DNA of 64,000 nucleotides. It comes from Tanytarsus gracilentus (Eukaryota; Arthropoda; Insecta; Diptera; Chironomidae). Below are positions 32,588 to 43,229 of the stretch, piece by piece (positions within the stretch are counted from its first letter, which is position 1; each line of letters begins with the position of its first letter). Position numbers and translations under genes: made by a program. The notes beneath the pieces are model-generated. The model was given only the letters and a program-made list of their open reading frames with translations, was not told the origin of the DNA and searched no databases. Location of the stretch: NCBI GenBank assembly GCA_038502055.1, contig JAXRKN010000024.1, positions 434,001 to 498,000 on the forward strand. The letters are read 5' to 3'.

Positions 32588-34850
32588 CTAATTGACACTT
32601 GGCGATTCTTCACTCACGATTTCCAATTCTGGTTCTTCTTTAATATTTTTAACCTCAAAAAAATTGTCAGCGATTTTTTCTTCATGCTCCAAAAACTTTT
32701 GATCTTCAGCTAACTTTGAAGTTTTTATTAAAAAGATATTAGGAATTTTTGGAAACTCATAAATTCGCGGTGTTTTGGTTTTGACAATTTTAAACACTTT
32801 CAGTGCCTCAGATTTGTTTGGTGTTTTAAAATTTATCGCGTCTTGATCGATTTTAACGCGCATGAGTTTATTTTTTGGTGGTTCTTCGCTGTCGTCGACT
32901 AATTTCGGAACTAAACTTAAGGAATTTCCAAATATTTTCGCTGTCGTGATAATTTTGCGTTTTTGAATTTTCTTTGATGGCTCGATTTTGAAAAGATCAT
33001 TTTGAGTTGAAGATTTTTGAGGCACGTTGGTGGTTGGTGAATTATCTAATTTTTTGATTGAAGTGTTAGGAGTCGATTGATGAGGAATTTGACCATTGAA
33101 TTGCATCTTTGATAAATCTTTGAGACTAATTTTTATGAATTTTTTAGCTTCCGAATTTTTAAGCGTTGAATCTTCATTTTTGACTTCCTGAGGCTTTTTA
33201 GAATCTTCCAGTGATGTTGACTCAAATTTGTTATCTTCGATCGCTGATTCTTTCACAATGCTCGATTTTGAATTTTCGCCGATTTTTAATGAAGAATTTG
33301 AGGGGAAAAGTTTCAGGGTTGATGGATCAATTTTGACGAATTTAGCAGATTTTGGGAGAGTTAATGTCTTCAACAGATTTGACTCGATGTTCGATGGATC
33401 AAATTTGATAGACTTAGTTTGAAGATTTTTGTGTATTGATTCAGCTTCGCCTTCAGGTTTGGTTGAGTTTTCAGGTTCAGATTTTTGACTCGAAATTTCA
33501 GGCTCGTCACACCAAAGTTCGATTTCATTCAATTCAATTTCAGGTGACTTATGCGCGTGATGATTCACTGGCGTAATTACAAAATTTTGGATATAATTTT
33601 CAGCCGGTTGATCCAACTTAAAAGCACCTTTTTCATCTTCATTAACTTTAACCGTTTCGAATTCCTGTTTGATCACAAAATTTCCACACTCTAAACTTGA
33701 CAGAGTTGATTCAGATGAAAGCGAGTTGAAATCCTCTTCCGAGAGCGAGGAACTCACTGAATCGTCGTCGCTTAAAAAATGCAAACTCACTTCCGTCAAA
33801 TTGTATTCACTTTCACCGCACTCCAAGCTTTTTTGACATTTTTCTCGTTTTTTCCTCGAATTTCTTTCAAGTCTTCTCGCCTTTAATTTTTCCTTCTGTT
33901 CCGAAGTCAAACTTTCTCGACGCCTTTTTTTCACCTCACGATCATGAGCTCTTCTCGCTATTTTTTCCTCTTCCGTTTGATTTAGTTTTCTTTTTAAATA
34001 CTTTAGTCGATTTCGTTCACGCTGTTGAGGTGTTAAAAAACTTTTAGAAGGTCTTTGAGCTTCTGCTGTATTAACTGAGTCCTCTGATTTACAAAACTCT
34101 CGAATCAACGCCAGTCTCAACTCTCGATCGGCTTCACTTTCATCGGAACGTGATTTAATTATGGAATTTAAGGTGAGATCTGAATTTTTACTCTCAACAT
34201 CTTCTTTGAATTTTGTGAGAATTTTCAACTCCTCGTCTGAGTTTTCATTGTGAAGATCAGAAATCGATGAACTTTTGATGTTAGCACTAGAAGACGGATT
34301 TAGTTTTAATCCGAGCTTTATTCGCCACTCATCTGATGTCCTTTTTAGTCGCTTTAATCTCGCTAATTTTTTCTTTTGGACTTCGTTGCTGTATCTCACC
34401 TAGAAAAAAGTTGAGATTAGATTTAAGATTAAAATTTAAGATTAGATTTAAATTTAGTTTAAGATTAAATGTTTTTAAAACTGTTAGCAACTAAAAGTTT
34501 GTTGATTTTAAAATCTTTTAATGGCTTTTATTGATAATAAATTGATAATAAAAGTGAATTCAAAAAGATCCAGTGAACAAAATCGAGTTTAAATTTTAGA
34601 TTTTAAAATTTCAAAACATCCAGAAGGATTTAAAATATCCAGTTCACTCATTCATCACTTCCAATTGATTCTAATTCATGACTTTAATCAAAAATTCTTA
34701 ATTACAACTTACTTTAGCTCTTTCGCGTGCTCTCATTCTTCTTAAATATTTTTCCTCTTCCGTTTCACTCTCCATCTTCATTCGATAATGTTCTTTTGAT
34801 TTTTTAAGTCTGTACTCTCTCTCCCATGGTGTCTCGTAGCGTTTCGGCAT
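32588..34850 (-). CDS. STPR-related basic protein 1, no zinc fingers
   Basis: Exons 34713-34850 and 32588-34399 give 649 residues. The N-terminal third is strongly basic and Glu/Arg-rich, with STPR-like units of about 23 residues (PQQRERNRLKYLKRKLNQTE, SLTSEQKEKLKARRLERNSR). STPR domains, first known from the silk-moth factor FMBP-1, bind DNA. The rest is Ser/Asp/Glu-rich and probably disordered, with the motif KFVKIDPSTLK that recurs as VKIIRIDPKTLKVLK in the next gene. No C2H2 finger is visible, unlike its two neighbours, so it may be a paralogue that lost them. A nuclear DNA-binding role is likely but inferred. Confidence 0.78.
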
Positions 34851-35358
34851 CGCTAATTACATCAAAAGATCGCTTAATTAATTAAAATATCTAAATTTTG
34901 CTTGAAATTTTAATTTCGAATTTTTTTTGTTTACTTTTATTTTTTTGAAATCACAAACAGCTGATCAAAGCAATAACAAAGATTTTTCTCGCTAAAAAAT
35001 TCATTTTAAAAATATTATGTTTTTTTCTTTAAAAGTAGACAGGGAGCGACAAAAAAAAATAATATCAAGAGAAACGGCAGCAAGAGACTGAAATTGAAAA
35101 AAGAACCCTATATCGTCATTGTCTCGAACTACATAAAAGAGCTTGATTTGAAAGATCCAGTAAACATTTTCTGTATTTTTCAAAAACCGAAGATCCAGAC
35201 ATGATCCGAAAATTGCAAAAAATTATTAAAATCCTAACAGAAAGTTGTTAACGAACAAGAAAAGTCCAAAAATTCAATTTTCAATTTAAAAAAACTCCAT
35301 ACTTTAAAAAATTTAACTATAGAATTTTTAACATTTATTATTCTCACAATCGATTCAC
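34851..35358. other. Spacer between STPR genes 1 and 2
   Basis: AT-rich upstream region of STPR gene 1 and 3' flank of gene 2. A short open frame on the minus strand at 35001-35183 has no convincing features. Confidence 0.4.
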
Positions 35359-37824
35359 TCAAATGTCTTCAATAACAAATTCTTCTTCTTTCACAACTTC
35401 ATCATAAATCTTCGCTTCGTAAATTTGAGATTTTTCTGTCTGTATGATTTTTACTCTTCCTGAAAGTAAAACATTAATAATTAAAATTATTCTTTAATTT
35501 AGAATGAAAAATCTTACGATGGTTGTCGACGATGTGTCGATGGAACATTTCCCGCGTATGAAACTTCGCCGCACACTCAACACATTTGAATGGTAAATTA
35601 TATTTATTTTTCACTCGATCATTCGCGTGTCCATTTCTTATGTGTTGCGCTAGGTCAATTCCTCGCTTTTTAGTGACATAAAATTGAGGAGATTTTTCGC
35701 CTTTGTGAATTTCCGAATGTCTCCTCATCACACTCTCATAGTCAGTGGTGAAACTACAATGAGGACACTTTATCGTTTTATGTTGATCAGCGTGTTCTCG
35801 CATTTTCGTCATTGAAGCTGTTGAAAAATTGCATTCCTTGCATTTGAAGAAATCTTCTACTTTTTGTTGCACTGGAGGAGGGTGAAAAACTCCATGCTCT
35901 GACTTTTTGACATTAAACTCTTCCAGCGTGAGATTATGAACTTCTCGAATGTGATCGAGTAAGGCATCCTGATTTGGGTAGTTCACATTGCAATGATAGC
36001 ACTTTGGCCTGCGACTTGTTGCTTTATCAGCTCCGTTTTTGTGAAATTTAACGTGTCGATCTAATTCGGTCTTGTAGTCAGTCGTGTAATTGCAGGACAT
36101 TGGACAGGTGTATAATTTCGTATGTGTCATCGAATGCTTATCCAATTCTGTCCTGTTTTTTGACACATGCTTGCAGATTTCGCACGTTAGCTCCTTGAGA
36201 ACTCCACTTCGATGATCTAAAGCGTGTTGCGTCATGTTGTGAATGGAGTTATCCTCAAAATCGCATTCCTTACACTTGTAATAGTTTTCGTATCTGACAC
36301 AGTTTAATTTAATTTGAGAGCTCGCTTGATTCGATATTGAATGAACATTTATCGACAGTACAATGTTCCTGGGACTAGATTGAGAAGGTGAAGTCGATTC
36401 GAAATTGTTTGCTACAAAAATTCTTTCCGTCCGCGAATCTTTGGCTCTCATCAACTTTACGCTTAGCTCTTGAGTCTCAGACGATTTTTTATTGTGCTGC
36501 AACTGATGAAGAATCAATTCTGATTTGTACTCGAATGAATGTGAACACGTGAGACATTTGTGAAGGCCGTTTTGATTATCTTTAGCTGAATTTTGACTAT
36601 CGATCGAGCTGCCACAGCTGGACTCATCCTCATCAGAACTTTCATCTTCGAACTCTCGAGAATTATCGGAATTTTCATCTTCTTTCATTGTAATTTCCTC
36701 AAAATTCGCTCTTGATTCGTTAGCGAAGAGATTTTGAGTTTGTATTGGACTCGACTTGACTGTCACGTTGTAGGAAATTTTTTCCACCGGTTTTTGTTTT
36801 GGTTTTATTATTTTGGTCGGGACTTTTGATGCGAGAATTGATTTTAGTGAGCTGCGTGCCGTTTCGACAGATCTTTTATATTTCGCTTTAAAATTTTGAT
36901 TAAAGACTTTATGAGTTTGCGGGCCATCACTGTCCGAGCTGGAATCTGAACTTATTTCAACTTCTTCGATTTTTTGATGGCTATCAATGACTTTCTCGGG
37001 TTGAGTTAGACTTTTTAGAATTTTAATATCACCAGATGAAGAATTTTGTGTTTGAGGATTCACAGCAGGTTCGAGCGTGACATTCGACACTTTGAGCACT
37101 TTGAGAGTTTTCGGATCGATTCTGATGATTTTAACAGATTTAGCGAGTGGCGTGACTTGTGACGATGTTGAAGGTTCTGGTGAATTTTTATGCAAACCTA
37201 TCGAGCTCTCCTTCTTAATTTTCATTTTTGTTACGCTCTCACTGTTTTTTGAGGCATGTAAAATGTCATTAATGTTCACAATTTTAATGACTACATTTTT
37301 ATCCTCGAGTTTTACGATTGGATCAATCTTAACATCCATTAAATCATTTACTGGCATCAACTCATCACTTTCAGTTAGTTTTTCATGTTTATTTTGATCA
37401 TTGAACAGATTGAGTTGTGCCGACCTCGCTTGCTTCCTCTCAACATCCTGTTTGCTCTTTTCACGTCTATCAAGGATGAGTTTACGTTTTAGAGCGAGTT
37501 CACTTCCAAGTTCCGGAGAATTGACATGTTGCGCCTAAAATTAGAATTATAATCAGCAAAATACAGAAAATGATTATGAAAATTTCGATTCTGGATCTTT
37601 TTTAAGATTTTTAAAAAGTTCCAGTCTGGATCTTTTTTGAATCGACCATAATCGATCAATTTTCGAGCTTGATTTTGTCTGTATCACTAATTTAACAATC
37701 AATCACTTTTTTCATCACATTAATCGCTTACCCCATCGATATTTTGAACTCTTATTTCTAAAGATTGATTAATGCCATTCAATAATCCCGCAAATGATTG
37801 TTTTCTAGCCTTTTGTTGACTCAT
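35359..37824 (-). CDS. STPR-related C2H2 zinc-finger protein 2
   Basis: Exons 37732-37824, 35518-37534 and 35359-35459 give 736 residues. The N-terminus holds a short basic STPR-like remnant (KRKLILDRREKSKQDVERKQ) and the motif VKIIRIDPKTLKVLK. The middle is acidic and serine-rich. About eight C2H2 fingers follow from roughly residue 330, such as KCLTCSHSFEYKSELILHQ, KCKECDFEDNSIHNMTQH and CEICKHVSKNRTELDKH; one near the end (YVTKKRGIDLAQHIRNGH) has lost its cysteines. A sequence-specific DNA-binding transcription factor is likely. The first finger closely matches the first finger of the next STPR gene, so they are duplicates. Confidence 0.83.
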
Positions 37825-38001
37825 TGTCGATTTGCATTAGAAATTTAAAATTAAAAACGCTTAATTAGTTAAATTATGAGATTTAAATGTTGTGAAAATA
37901 ATTTTTAAAAAGGGGTACGAAGGTTTTTGTAAACAATAACAAATAAAATTGTAAACAAAAACAAAATTGTAAAATTTCTCAAACTTTTTTGAATTATAAT
38001 T

Positions 38002-38163
38002 ATGACAAATGATTGTGAATTAAATAATTCAATTAATAAAATGGATTCGTCAACGGATGAAAGTGAAAATAAACCAAAAAATAGACGTTTTGCCGATGAA
38101 TCGCCGAAATCTAGAGAAATTAGGCTCCAAAAACGGCTAGAAAGAGTAATTATCATTTCTTAA
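38002..38163 (+). pseudogene. Orphan first-exon remnant of an STPR-type gene
   Basis: An ATG opens 53 residues: an acidic start, then KPKNRRFADESPKSREIRLQ and KRLER, which resembles the first STPR unit of the neighbouring genes. The codon after LER begins GTAATT, a plausible splice donor, but no matching downstream exon is visible before the chitin-binding gene at 38478. It lies on the opposite strand to the three STPR genes. Most likely a broken copy; a short expressed peptide cannot be excluded. Confidence 0.4.
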
Positions 38164-38391
38164 AGTTTAAAACTGTTTTTAAATAAGATCCAGTAAACAT
38201 CTAGATGGTTTAGAACTGTTTAAGAAATATCCAGTTAACATTCAGCTGGTTTAAATTTTATCAATTTTTAAATCTGTCATGGCCATGCATGGTTGAGTTA
38301 TAAAAAAAATGTAGGTAAATCTTTAATCGTGATGAGTCCTTCGTGGAAAGTATTCACGAGTGTTTGCTGTAAATTTAATATTGAAAACTAG

Positions 38392-38398
38392 TATAAAG
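38392..38398 (+). promoter_or_regulatory. TATA box of the chitin-binding peptide gene
   Basis: TATAAAG lies 86 bp upstream of the start codon at 38478. Confidence 0.55.
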
Positions 38399-38477
38399 AG
38401 AAGCTAAATTTTAAGGCAAGTATCACAAACAAGTTTGAAGCCTAAAGTTAAATTAAAAATAATTTCTCTTAACAAAA

Positions 38478-38798
38478 ATGAAGTTCACAGCGATTGCAAT
38501 AGTTTTGACTTTCAACATTGTCTACGTTTTAAGTGGCGGACCTTCAATTAGTCCTTCTGAACCTGAAGCGCCATCGAGTCCTTCTGAACCTGAAGCGCCA
38601 TCGAGTCCTTCTGTATCACCTTGCCCACCATCTGGATTTGATATTATTGCAAATCCCGCGGACTGCTCAACATTTTTCAGTTGCAACGAAGGAATCGCTA
38701 CTCTGAATTACTGCCCAGGAGGTTTACTGTTTAATGAATCTATTGGAGCATGTGACTGGCCATCAAATGTCAATTGTCCAGCTGAGGGTCCAGCTTAA
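38478..38798 (+). CDS. Secreted single-domain chitin-binding protein (peritrophin-A/CBM14)
   Basis: One exon encodes 106 residues. A signal peptide (MKFTAIAIVLTFNIVYVLS) is followed by a linker with the 11-residue unit PSEPEAPSSPS repeated twice, then one chitin-binding type 2 domain with the six expected cysteines (from CPPSGFDI to NVNC) and aromatic residues in CSTFFSC and ACDWPS. Such proteins bind chitin in the peritrophic matrix or cuticle. The Pro/Ser linker may carry O-GalNAc, and GALNT genes lie nearby, but that link is only suggestive. Confidence 0.88.
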   Translation: MKFTAIAIVLTFNIVYVLSGGPSISPSEPEAPSSPSEPEAPSSPSVSPCPPSGFDIIANPADCSTFFSCNEGIATLNYCPGGLLFNESIGACDWPSNVNCPAEGPA

Positions 38799-38941
38799 AA
38801 TTTTAAACTTTTCCACTAAATAATTAGATTTTTTTCACTTCACATTTGAGTGTTTTTTGTCACATTATTGACTTGAATATGTTGAATTTGTTTTAAATAA
38901 AAAAAAACAGAATTAAAATTATTCAACTTTAATTTATTTCA

Positions 38942-40489
38942 TCAAGTCTCATTAACCTCATCGGAACTTTCGATTTTGGATATTTCATGTGTCATTTTGT
39001 GCGAATCGAGATCGAACTTTGTCATGAAATTTTCGCCACACAAACCGCAACTAAACTGGTCTGCATGCACTTTCTCGATGTGCTCCTGATAGCTTTTGTC
39101 GTCATCGAACAGCGAACTGCAGTGACAGCATCCGATATTTTTTTTCTTGTGAATTCTAACGTGTCGCGTCATGCCTGCTCTATTTTCCGACATAAACTTG
39201 CAATGCTTGCACTTGAAGTAATTTTTTAAATTATTCTTTCTACTTTTATGGCTCTCCGAGTGTTTTTTGATGTCATCGATGAACTCGGTGAGGAAGTCAC
39301 AGTGCTTGCAGCGGAAAAATTTCTTCAATTCTTTCTTGTCGTTTGGTTTTTTGTGCTGTAACTCGTGAATTATGAGAGATGACTTGTATTCGAATGACTG
39401 AGAGCAAACTGAACATTTGTGAAGGTGATCGAGTGATGAAGAGGTCGTGGATGGACTTGAAGCGAGACTTTGCTGCGACTTTTTGATAATTCTTCCAATA
39501 TCGACGACTTTAATGACGGCCGTTTTCGTCTTGAAATCTTCTAAATTTATCGGTTCATCGCTGACACAATTTTCAAGCACATCAACTTGGACTTCATCTG
39601 CTTTACTTTGAGGTTTTTGTTGTTCATTTTGGGCCTTTCTCAATTCCAATGTGCGAGCAAACTTTTCTTCTTTCTGTTTTCGACTATTTTCGAGCCTTTC
39701 CAATTTTTCCTGTTCAGTTTCGCCTACTTTCATCCTTCTTCGATACATAAACGACTTTTCACGAGCGATTTTCCTCTTTTCAGCTCTCTGTTCCGGGGTC
39801 AACGAGTTCATTTCTTTCACGTAGCGTTCCTTCCACCTCTGCAGTCGTCTCGCACGCTGTTCTGGAGTTTCTCTCGCCAATCTGACTCTTGCTTTAGCGG
39901 CCCACGCTTTTAATTGCGCCTTTCTCGCGTCTTCACTCTCGCGATCTTCACTCTCTTCGTTAGTCTCTTTGCGCCCTCTTATTTCATCAAAACGTTTTCG
40001 ATGACGTTCACGATCTTTAGCCAGTCTTTCTTCTCGCTTTTCGGGCGTTTCATTATCAAAACGTTTTCGATGACGTTCACGATCTTTAGCCAGTCTTTCT
40101 TCTCGCTCTTCGGGCGTTTCATTGGCTAATGAATATTTATGCCACTCTCGATCTCTTGCCAGTCTGGCTTCACGTTTATTTAGCGTTTCCTTTAGCATTT
40201 TTTCAGGGTATCTGTTTTTGTGTCGCAATCGATCTTCCTCCAAACGAAGTTCCTTTATCATCTGATTCTCAGTTCGTTTTTTTCTTGACATAGATTCACG
40301 TTGCTTTTTAAGCTTTTCATTGTAAAGCTCTGGTTTATACTCCTTCAACTCTTTTGCAGTTTTTCTTCTTTTTTCAAGCCTTTTTTCACGCTCCTCAGAT
40401 CTTTCTCGCTGTCTTTTCAAATTATCTCTTTCACGCTGTTTTTTAAGGCGGACTTCTCTTTGAGCTGCTGTTTCATTTTTTCTAACCAT
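38942..40489 (-). CDS. STPR-domain C2H2 zinc-finger protein 3 (single exon)
   Basis: The gene encodes 515 residues without introns. Residues 1 to about 290 are a long run of STPR-type units, best seen in two near-identical 23-residue repeats (NETPEEREERLAKDRERHRK and NETPEKREERLAKDRERHRK). A spacer with AVIKVVDIGRIIKK follows, then five C2H2 fingers (KCSVCSQSFEYKSSLIIHE, RCKHCDFLTEFIDDIKKH, KCKHCKFMSENRAGMTRH, CCHCSSLFDDDKSYQEH, CGLCGENFMTKFDLDSH). Both parts are DNA-binding in known relatives, so a nuclear regulator is likely. Its 3' half and 3' flank were copied, inverted, to 43230-43805 and 46500-47020. Confidence 0.85.
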   Translation of the reverse strand: MVRKNETAAQREVRLKKQRERDNLKRQRERSEEREKRLEKRRKTAKELKEYKPELYNEKLKKQRESMSRKKRTENQMIKELRLEEDRLRHKNRYPEKMLKETLNKREARLARDREWHKYSLANETPEEREERLAKDRERHRKRFDNETPEKREERLAKDRERHRKRFDEIRGRKETNEESEDRESEDARKAQLKAWAAKARVRLARETPEQRARRLQRWKERYVKEMNSLTPEQRAEKRKIAREKSFMYRRRMKVGETEQEKLERLENSRKQKEEKFARTLELRKAQNEQQKPQSKADEVQVDVLENCVSDEPINLEDFKTKTAVIKVVDIGRIIKKSQQSLASSPSTTSSSLDHLHKCSVCSQSFEYKSSLIIHELQHKKPNDKKELKKFFRCKHCDFLTEFIDDIKKHSESHKSRKNNLKNYFKCKHCKFMSENRAGMTRHVRIHKKKNIGCCHCSSLFDDDKSYQEHIEKVHADQFSCGLCGENFMTKFDLDSHKMTHEISKIESSDEVNET

Positions 40490-41096
40490 TGTTTAGATCA
40501 AAGAGTTTCTTTGTATGTTTTAAGTAACTCGATCGATCCTGTAATGGAATTCGTTAGAAACTATAACCAAGACGTTAATTTTTCTCTTACTTTTATTTTC
40601 TTTCACAATTTCGTGAAGATCAAACACGTAAAATTTTCTATTTCCACGATTAAAATCACAATTTTGATTATTTTACCGTTGTGAGTGTGTTCTGTAAATT
40701 ATTTTGTGTTGTTTTTATGTTTTTCTAACAAATATATGTCTATTTTGTATTATTAGTAATAAACTTTATTTGATTCTTTTAATCACAAAATATGTAAACA
40801 ATGTCGAAGGGAGCGTAACCGAAATTTAATTTAAATATGAATTTAAAATTTTAATAACCGTTATTTCTAACACAGCTAACCGAACTGAGCAGAACGAAAA
40901 AGAAATCAGATTGAGATGATGAGATGAAGTGGGAAAAATCGTAACATTCTTTCGAAGCTGTGCACAGGCTTTTTTAGAATTCTTTAAATTTTGAAAAAAC
41001 CTGCAACTTAACTAGTAAAAAATATTGAAACTTTTTTCTAATTTATGAATTTTTATTTATATAAAATTTTTTTTGATTGAGATGAAGTTTTTATTA
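40490..41096. other. Spacer between STPR gene 3 and the collagen-like gene
   Basis: AT-rich. Minus-strand upstream region of STPR gene 3; no coding exon and no clear repeat. Confidence 0.4.
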
Positions 41097-42149
41097 TTAG
41101 TTTCCAGGATTGCCAGGTTGACCTGCAGGAGCGCCAGGAGCACCTGGTTTGCCAGTAAGATCAAGATCAACAGGATCCTCTGTATGACCTGAGCTTCCAC
41201 CTCCGTTTCCGTTAAAATAATGATATGAAAATCCTTTACCAGGACTTCCGCTTCGACCTGGGCTTCCGCCGTTTCCGCTTTGACCAAAGTTTCCGTTTTG
41301 ACCAGGGCTTCCGCTTTGACCTGGGTTTCCGCCATTTCCACCGGATCCGCTTTGACCAAAGTTTCCATTTTGACCAGGGCTTCCGCTTTGACCTGGGTTT
41401 CCGCCATTTCCACCGGATCCGCTTTGACCAAAGTTTCCGTTTTGACCAGGGCTTCCGTTTTGACCTGGGTTTCCGCCATTTCCACCGGATCCGCTTTGAC
41501 CAGGGTTTCCGCTTTGACCAGGGCTTCCGCTTTGACCTGGGTTTCCGCCATTTCCACCGGATCCGCTTTGACCAGGGCTTCCGCTTTGACCAGGGTTTCC
41601 GTTTTGACCTGGGTTTCCGCCATTTCCACCGGATCCGCTTTGACCAGGGCGTCCGTTTTGACCAGGGCGTCCGCTTTGACCAGGGCTTCCGCTTTGACCA
41701 GGGTTTCCGTTTTGACCTGGGTTTCCGCCATTTCCGCCGGATCCGCTTTGACCAGGGCGTCCGTTTTGACCAGGGCTTCCGCTTTGACCAGGGCTTCCGC
41801 TTTGACCAGGGCTTCCGTTTTGACCTGGGTTTCCGCCATTTCCACCGGATCCGCTTTGACCAGGGCCTCCGCCATTTCTATCGGATTTGCTTTGACCAGT
41901 GTTTCCGCCACCTCCACCAAACCAGCCGCCTCCTCCACCTCCATTTCCACCAAACCAGCCGCCTCCTCCACCCCCATTTCCACCGGATCCACCGTTTCCT
42001 CCGCCTCCTCCACCTCCGCCTCCTCCACCTCCGCCTCCTCCACCTCCTCCTCCACCTCCACCACCAAACCAGCCGCCTCCTCCACCGGCTTCCACAGAAC
42101 TTTTAAATGCAATGAGGCACAAAACTGTTGCAATTAGAAGCAGTTTCAT
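41097..42149 (-). CDS. Secreted collagen-like, glycine-rich repeat protein
   Basis: One exon encodes 350 residues. The start chosen opens a clear signal peptide (MKLLLIATVLCLIAFKSSVEA). A poly-glycine region with WFGG blocks follows, then about 220 residues with Gly at nearly every third position in collagen-like Gly-X-Y order (GNPGQNGSPGQSGSPGQNG-type units, Pro often in the third place). Longer repeats of about 30-42 residues containing GQSGSGGNGGNPGQ recur at least eight times. There is no cysteine-rich end domain. A structural, silk-like or matrix protein is plausible; no known gene is recognised. The opposite strand has long open frames that are by-products of the repeat. Confidence 0.8.
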   Translation of the reverse strand: MKLLLIATVLCLIAFKSSVEAGGGGGWFGGGGGGGGGGGGGGGGGGGGGGGNGGSGGNGGGGGGWFGGNGGGGGGWFGGGGGNTGQSKSDRNGGGPGQSGSGGNGGNPGQNGSPGQSGSPGQSGSPGQNGRPGQSGSGGNGGNPGQNGNPGQSGSPGQSGRPGQNGRPGQSGSGGNGGNPGQNGNPGQSGSPGQSGSGGNGGNPGQSGSPGQSGNPGQSGSGGNGGNPGQNGSPGQNGNFGQSGSGGNGGNPGQSGSPGQNGNFGQSGSGGNGGNPGQSGSPGQNGNFGQSGNGGSPGRSGSPGKGFSYHYFNGNGGGSSGHTEDPVDLDLTGKPGAPGAPAGQPGNPGN

Positions 42150-42223
42150 TTTTTTTTCAATTGGAAGTTGGAACGTGCAGAGTCGTTGACTTAAACTGAT
42201 GTCAGAACTATGCACAAATTTCA

Positions 42224-42231
42224 TTTTTATA
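42224..42231 (-). promoter_or_regulatory. TATA box of the collagen-like gene
   Basis: On the minus strand this reads TATAAAAA, 75 bp upstream of the chosen start codon. It supports starting at the inner methionine. Confidence 0.6.
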
Positions 42232-42493
42232 CTGTCTAAAAATCCGATGTCAATATTGGTGTGTGTAAATTCAATAACACATTTACTTGCAACAAGAAGC
42301 GAGAGCAATAAACTTGCTCCCAAAGTAATTAACCTCAGGTAAAAAATCAGGTAAATAAGTTTGGTGAATTTCTTCGAAAAGTAAGACAAACTCGAATTCT
42401 ACGATTTCATCCTAAAAATCATTTAAATAGCCAACATTTCTTCGTTCAGTCATCAGTTTTGGAGAAACCTTCAAGTCGAAAACACTTCTAAAA

Positions 42494-42667
42494 ATGAAAA
42501 TTCTCTTCTTGTTCTTTCTTTTAATCGCGGCAATTTTTGCTGCTCCATCGATTGATTTTGAGTCAACCCTTCTGGGAGGAGGTGGAGGCGGAGGTGGAGG
42601 TGGCGGAGGTGGAGGTGGCGGAGGTGGAGGTGGAGGTGCAGCATTTGAACACGGCGGCGGCTGTTAA
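42494..42667 (+). CDS. Secreted glycine-rich peptide 1
   Basis: A single short exon encodes 57 residues: signal peptide MKILFLFFLLIAAIFAAPS, the segment IDFESTLL, an uninterrupted run of about 21 glycines, and AAFEHGGGC. No known domain. Glycine-rich secreted peptides in arthropods include antimicrobial and structural types; which applies is unknown. The TATA-like element at 42422 reads TTTAAATA, while units 2 and 3 have TATAAATA, so expression may differ. It is divergent to the collagen-like gene, 345 bp apart between start codons. Confidence 0.7.
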   Translation: MKILFLFFLLIAAIFAAPSIDFESTLLGGGGGGGGGGGGGGGGGGGGGAAFEHGGGC

Positions 42668-43229
42668 AATACTCACTAAGGTAATTAATCAAAAATTAAC
42701 AAAATTATTAAATTTTATTAAGACATAATTTTCATTTGTTTCTATTTAGGCTCACACGAAAATTTTATACAATGAATCAAATTAGATGAAAATCCAGCAA
42801 GAACACAAAAAAAAATTGCAATTGTTATATTCAGGAAAGAATAAATTCGCATTAAAAAGTTTCAAATTTAAGAATTCTTTTAAAGTTATTTACTATTTTA
42901 AATTTACAGCAAGCACTTTTTAGTGTTTTGTGCAAGGACTGATCACGATTTTAGAATTAATTAGATGACAGCTATTAAAAAATTAAGAGTTCTGCATGCT
43001 TTGTGTCCATCTTGGTTTAGTTTTGTGTCGCTACCTCTTTGTCATCTATCAATCCAAACCATGACAGCTATAAAAAGTTGACTCAGATTTTTTAAAACTT
43101 GAATTTTAAAATTTTAATTTAATTTTAATTTTAATTAGATTTCAATGAATTTGCAGAATTTTCTAACTTTTCTAACATCCTGATTTAATTTTGAAATAAA
43201 TTCTGAAGAATTATCAAAAAGTCTCAGAA

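Noticed and set aside
37905..38156. Minus-strand 83-residue frame near the STPR relic
   Set aside because: Hydrophobic AT-rich frame antisense to the relic, with no supporting signal.
39587..40684. Phe/Ser/Leu-rich plus-strand frames opposite STPR gene 3
   Set aside because: Antisense of Glu/Lys/Arg codons; not real proteins.
41057..42133. Second minus-strand frame of 358 residues rich in VEMAETQVK
   Set aside because: It overlaps the collagen-like gene in another frame and lacks a signal peptide; a repeat by-product.
41225..42137. Plus-strand frames of about 285-293 residues opposite the collagen-like gene
   Set aside because: They are the complement of Gly-X-Y repeats, lack a signal peptide, and have no TATA box; the minus-strand frame has both.
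42471..42692. Minus-strand frames opposite the glycine-rich peptide genes (also at 45742-45960 and 48643-48906)
   Set aside because: They result from GGN codons read backwards. The plus-strand frames have signal peptides, TATA boxes and a shared start.
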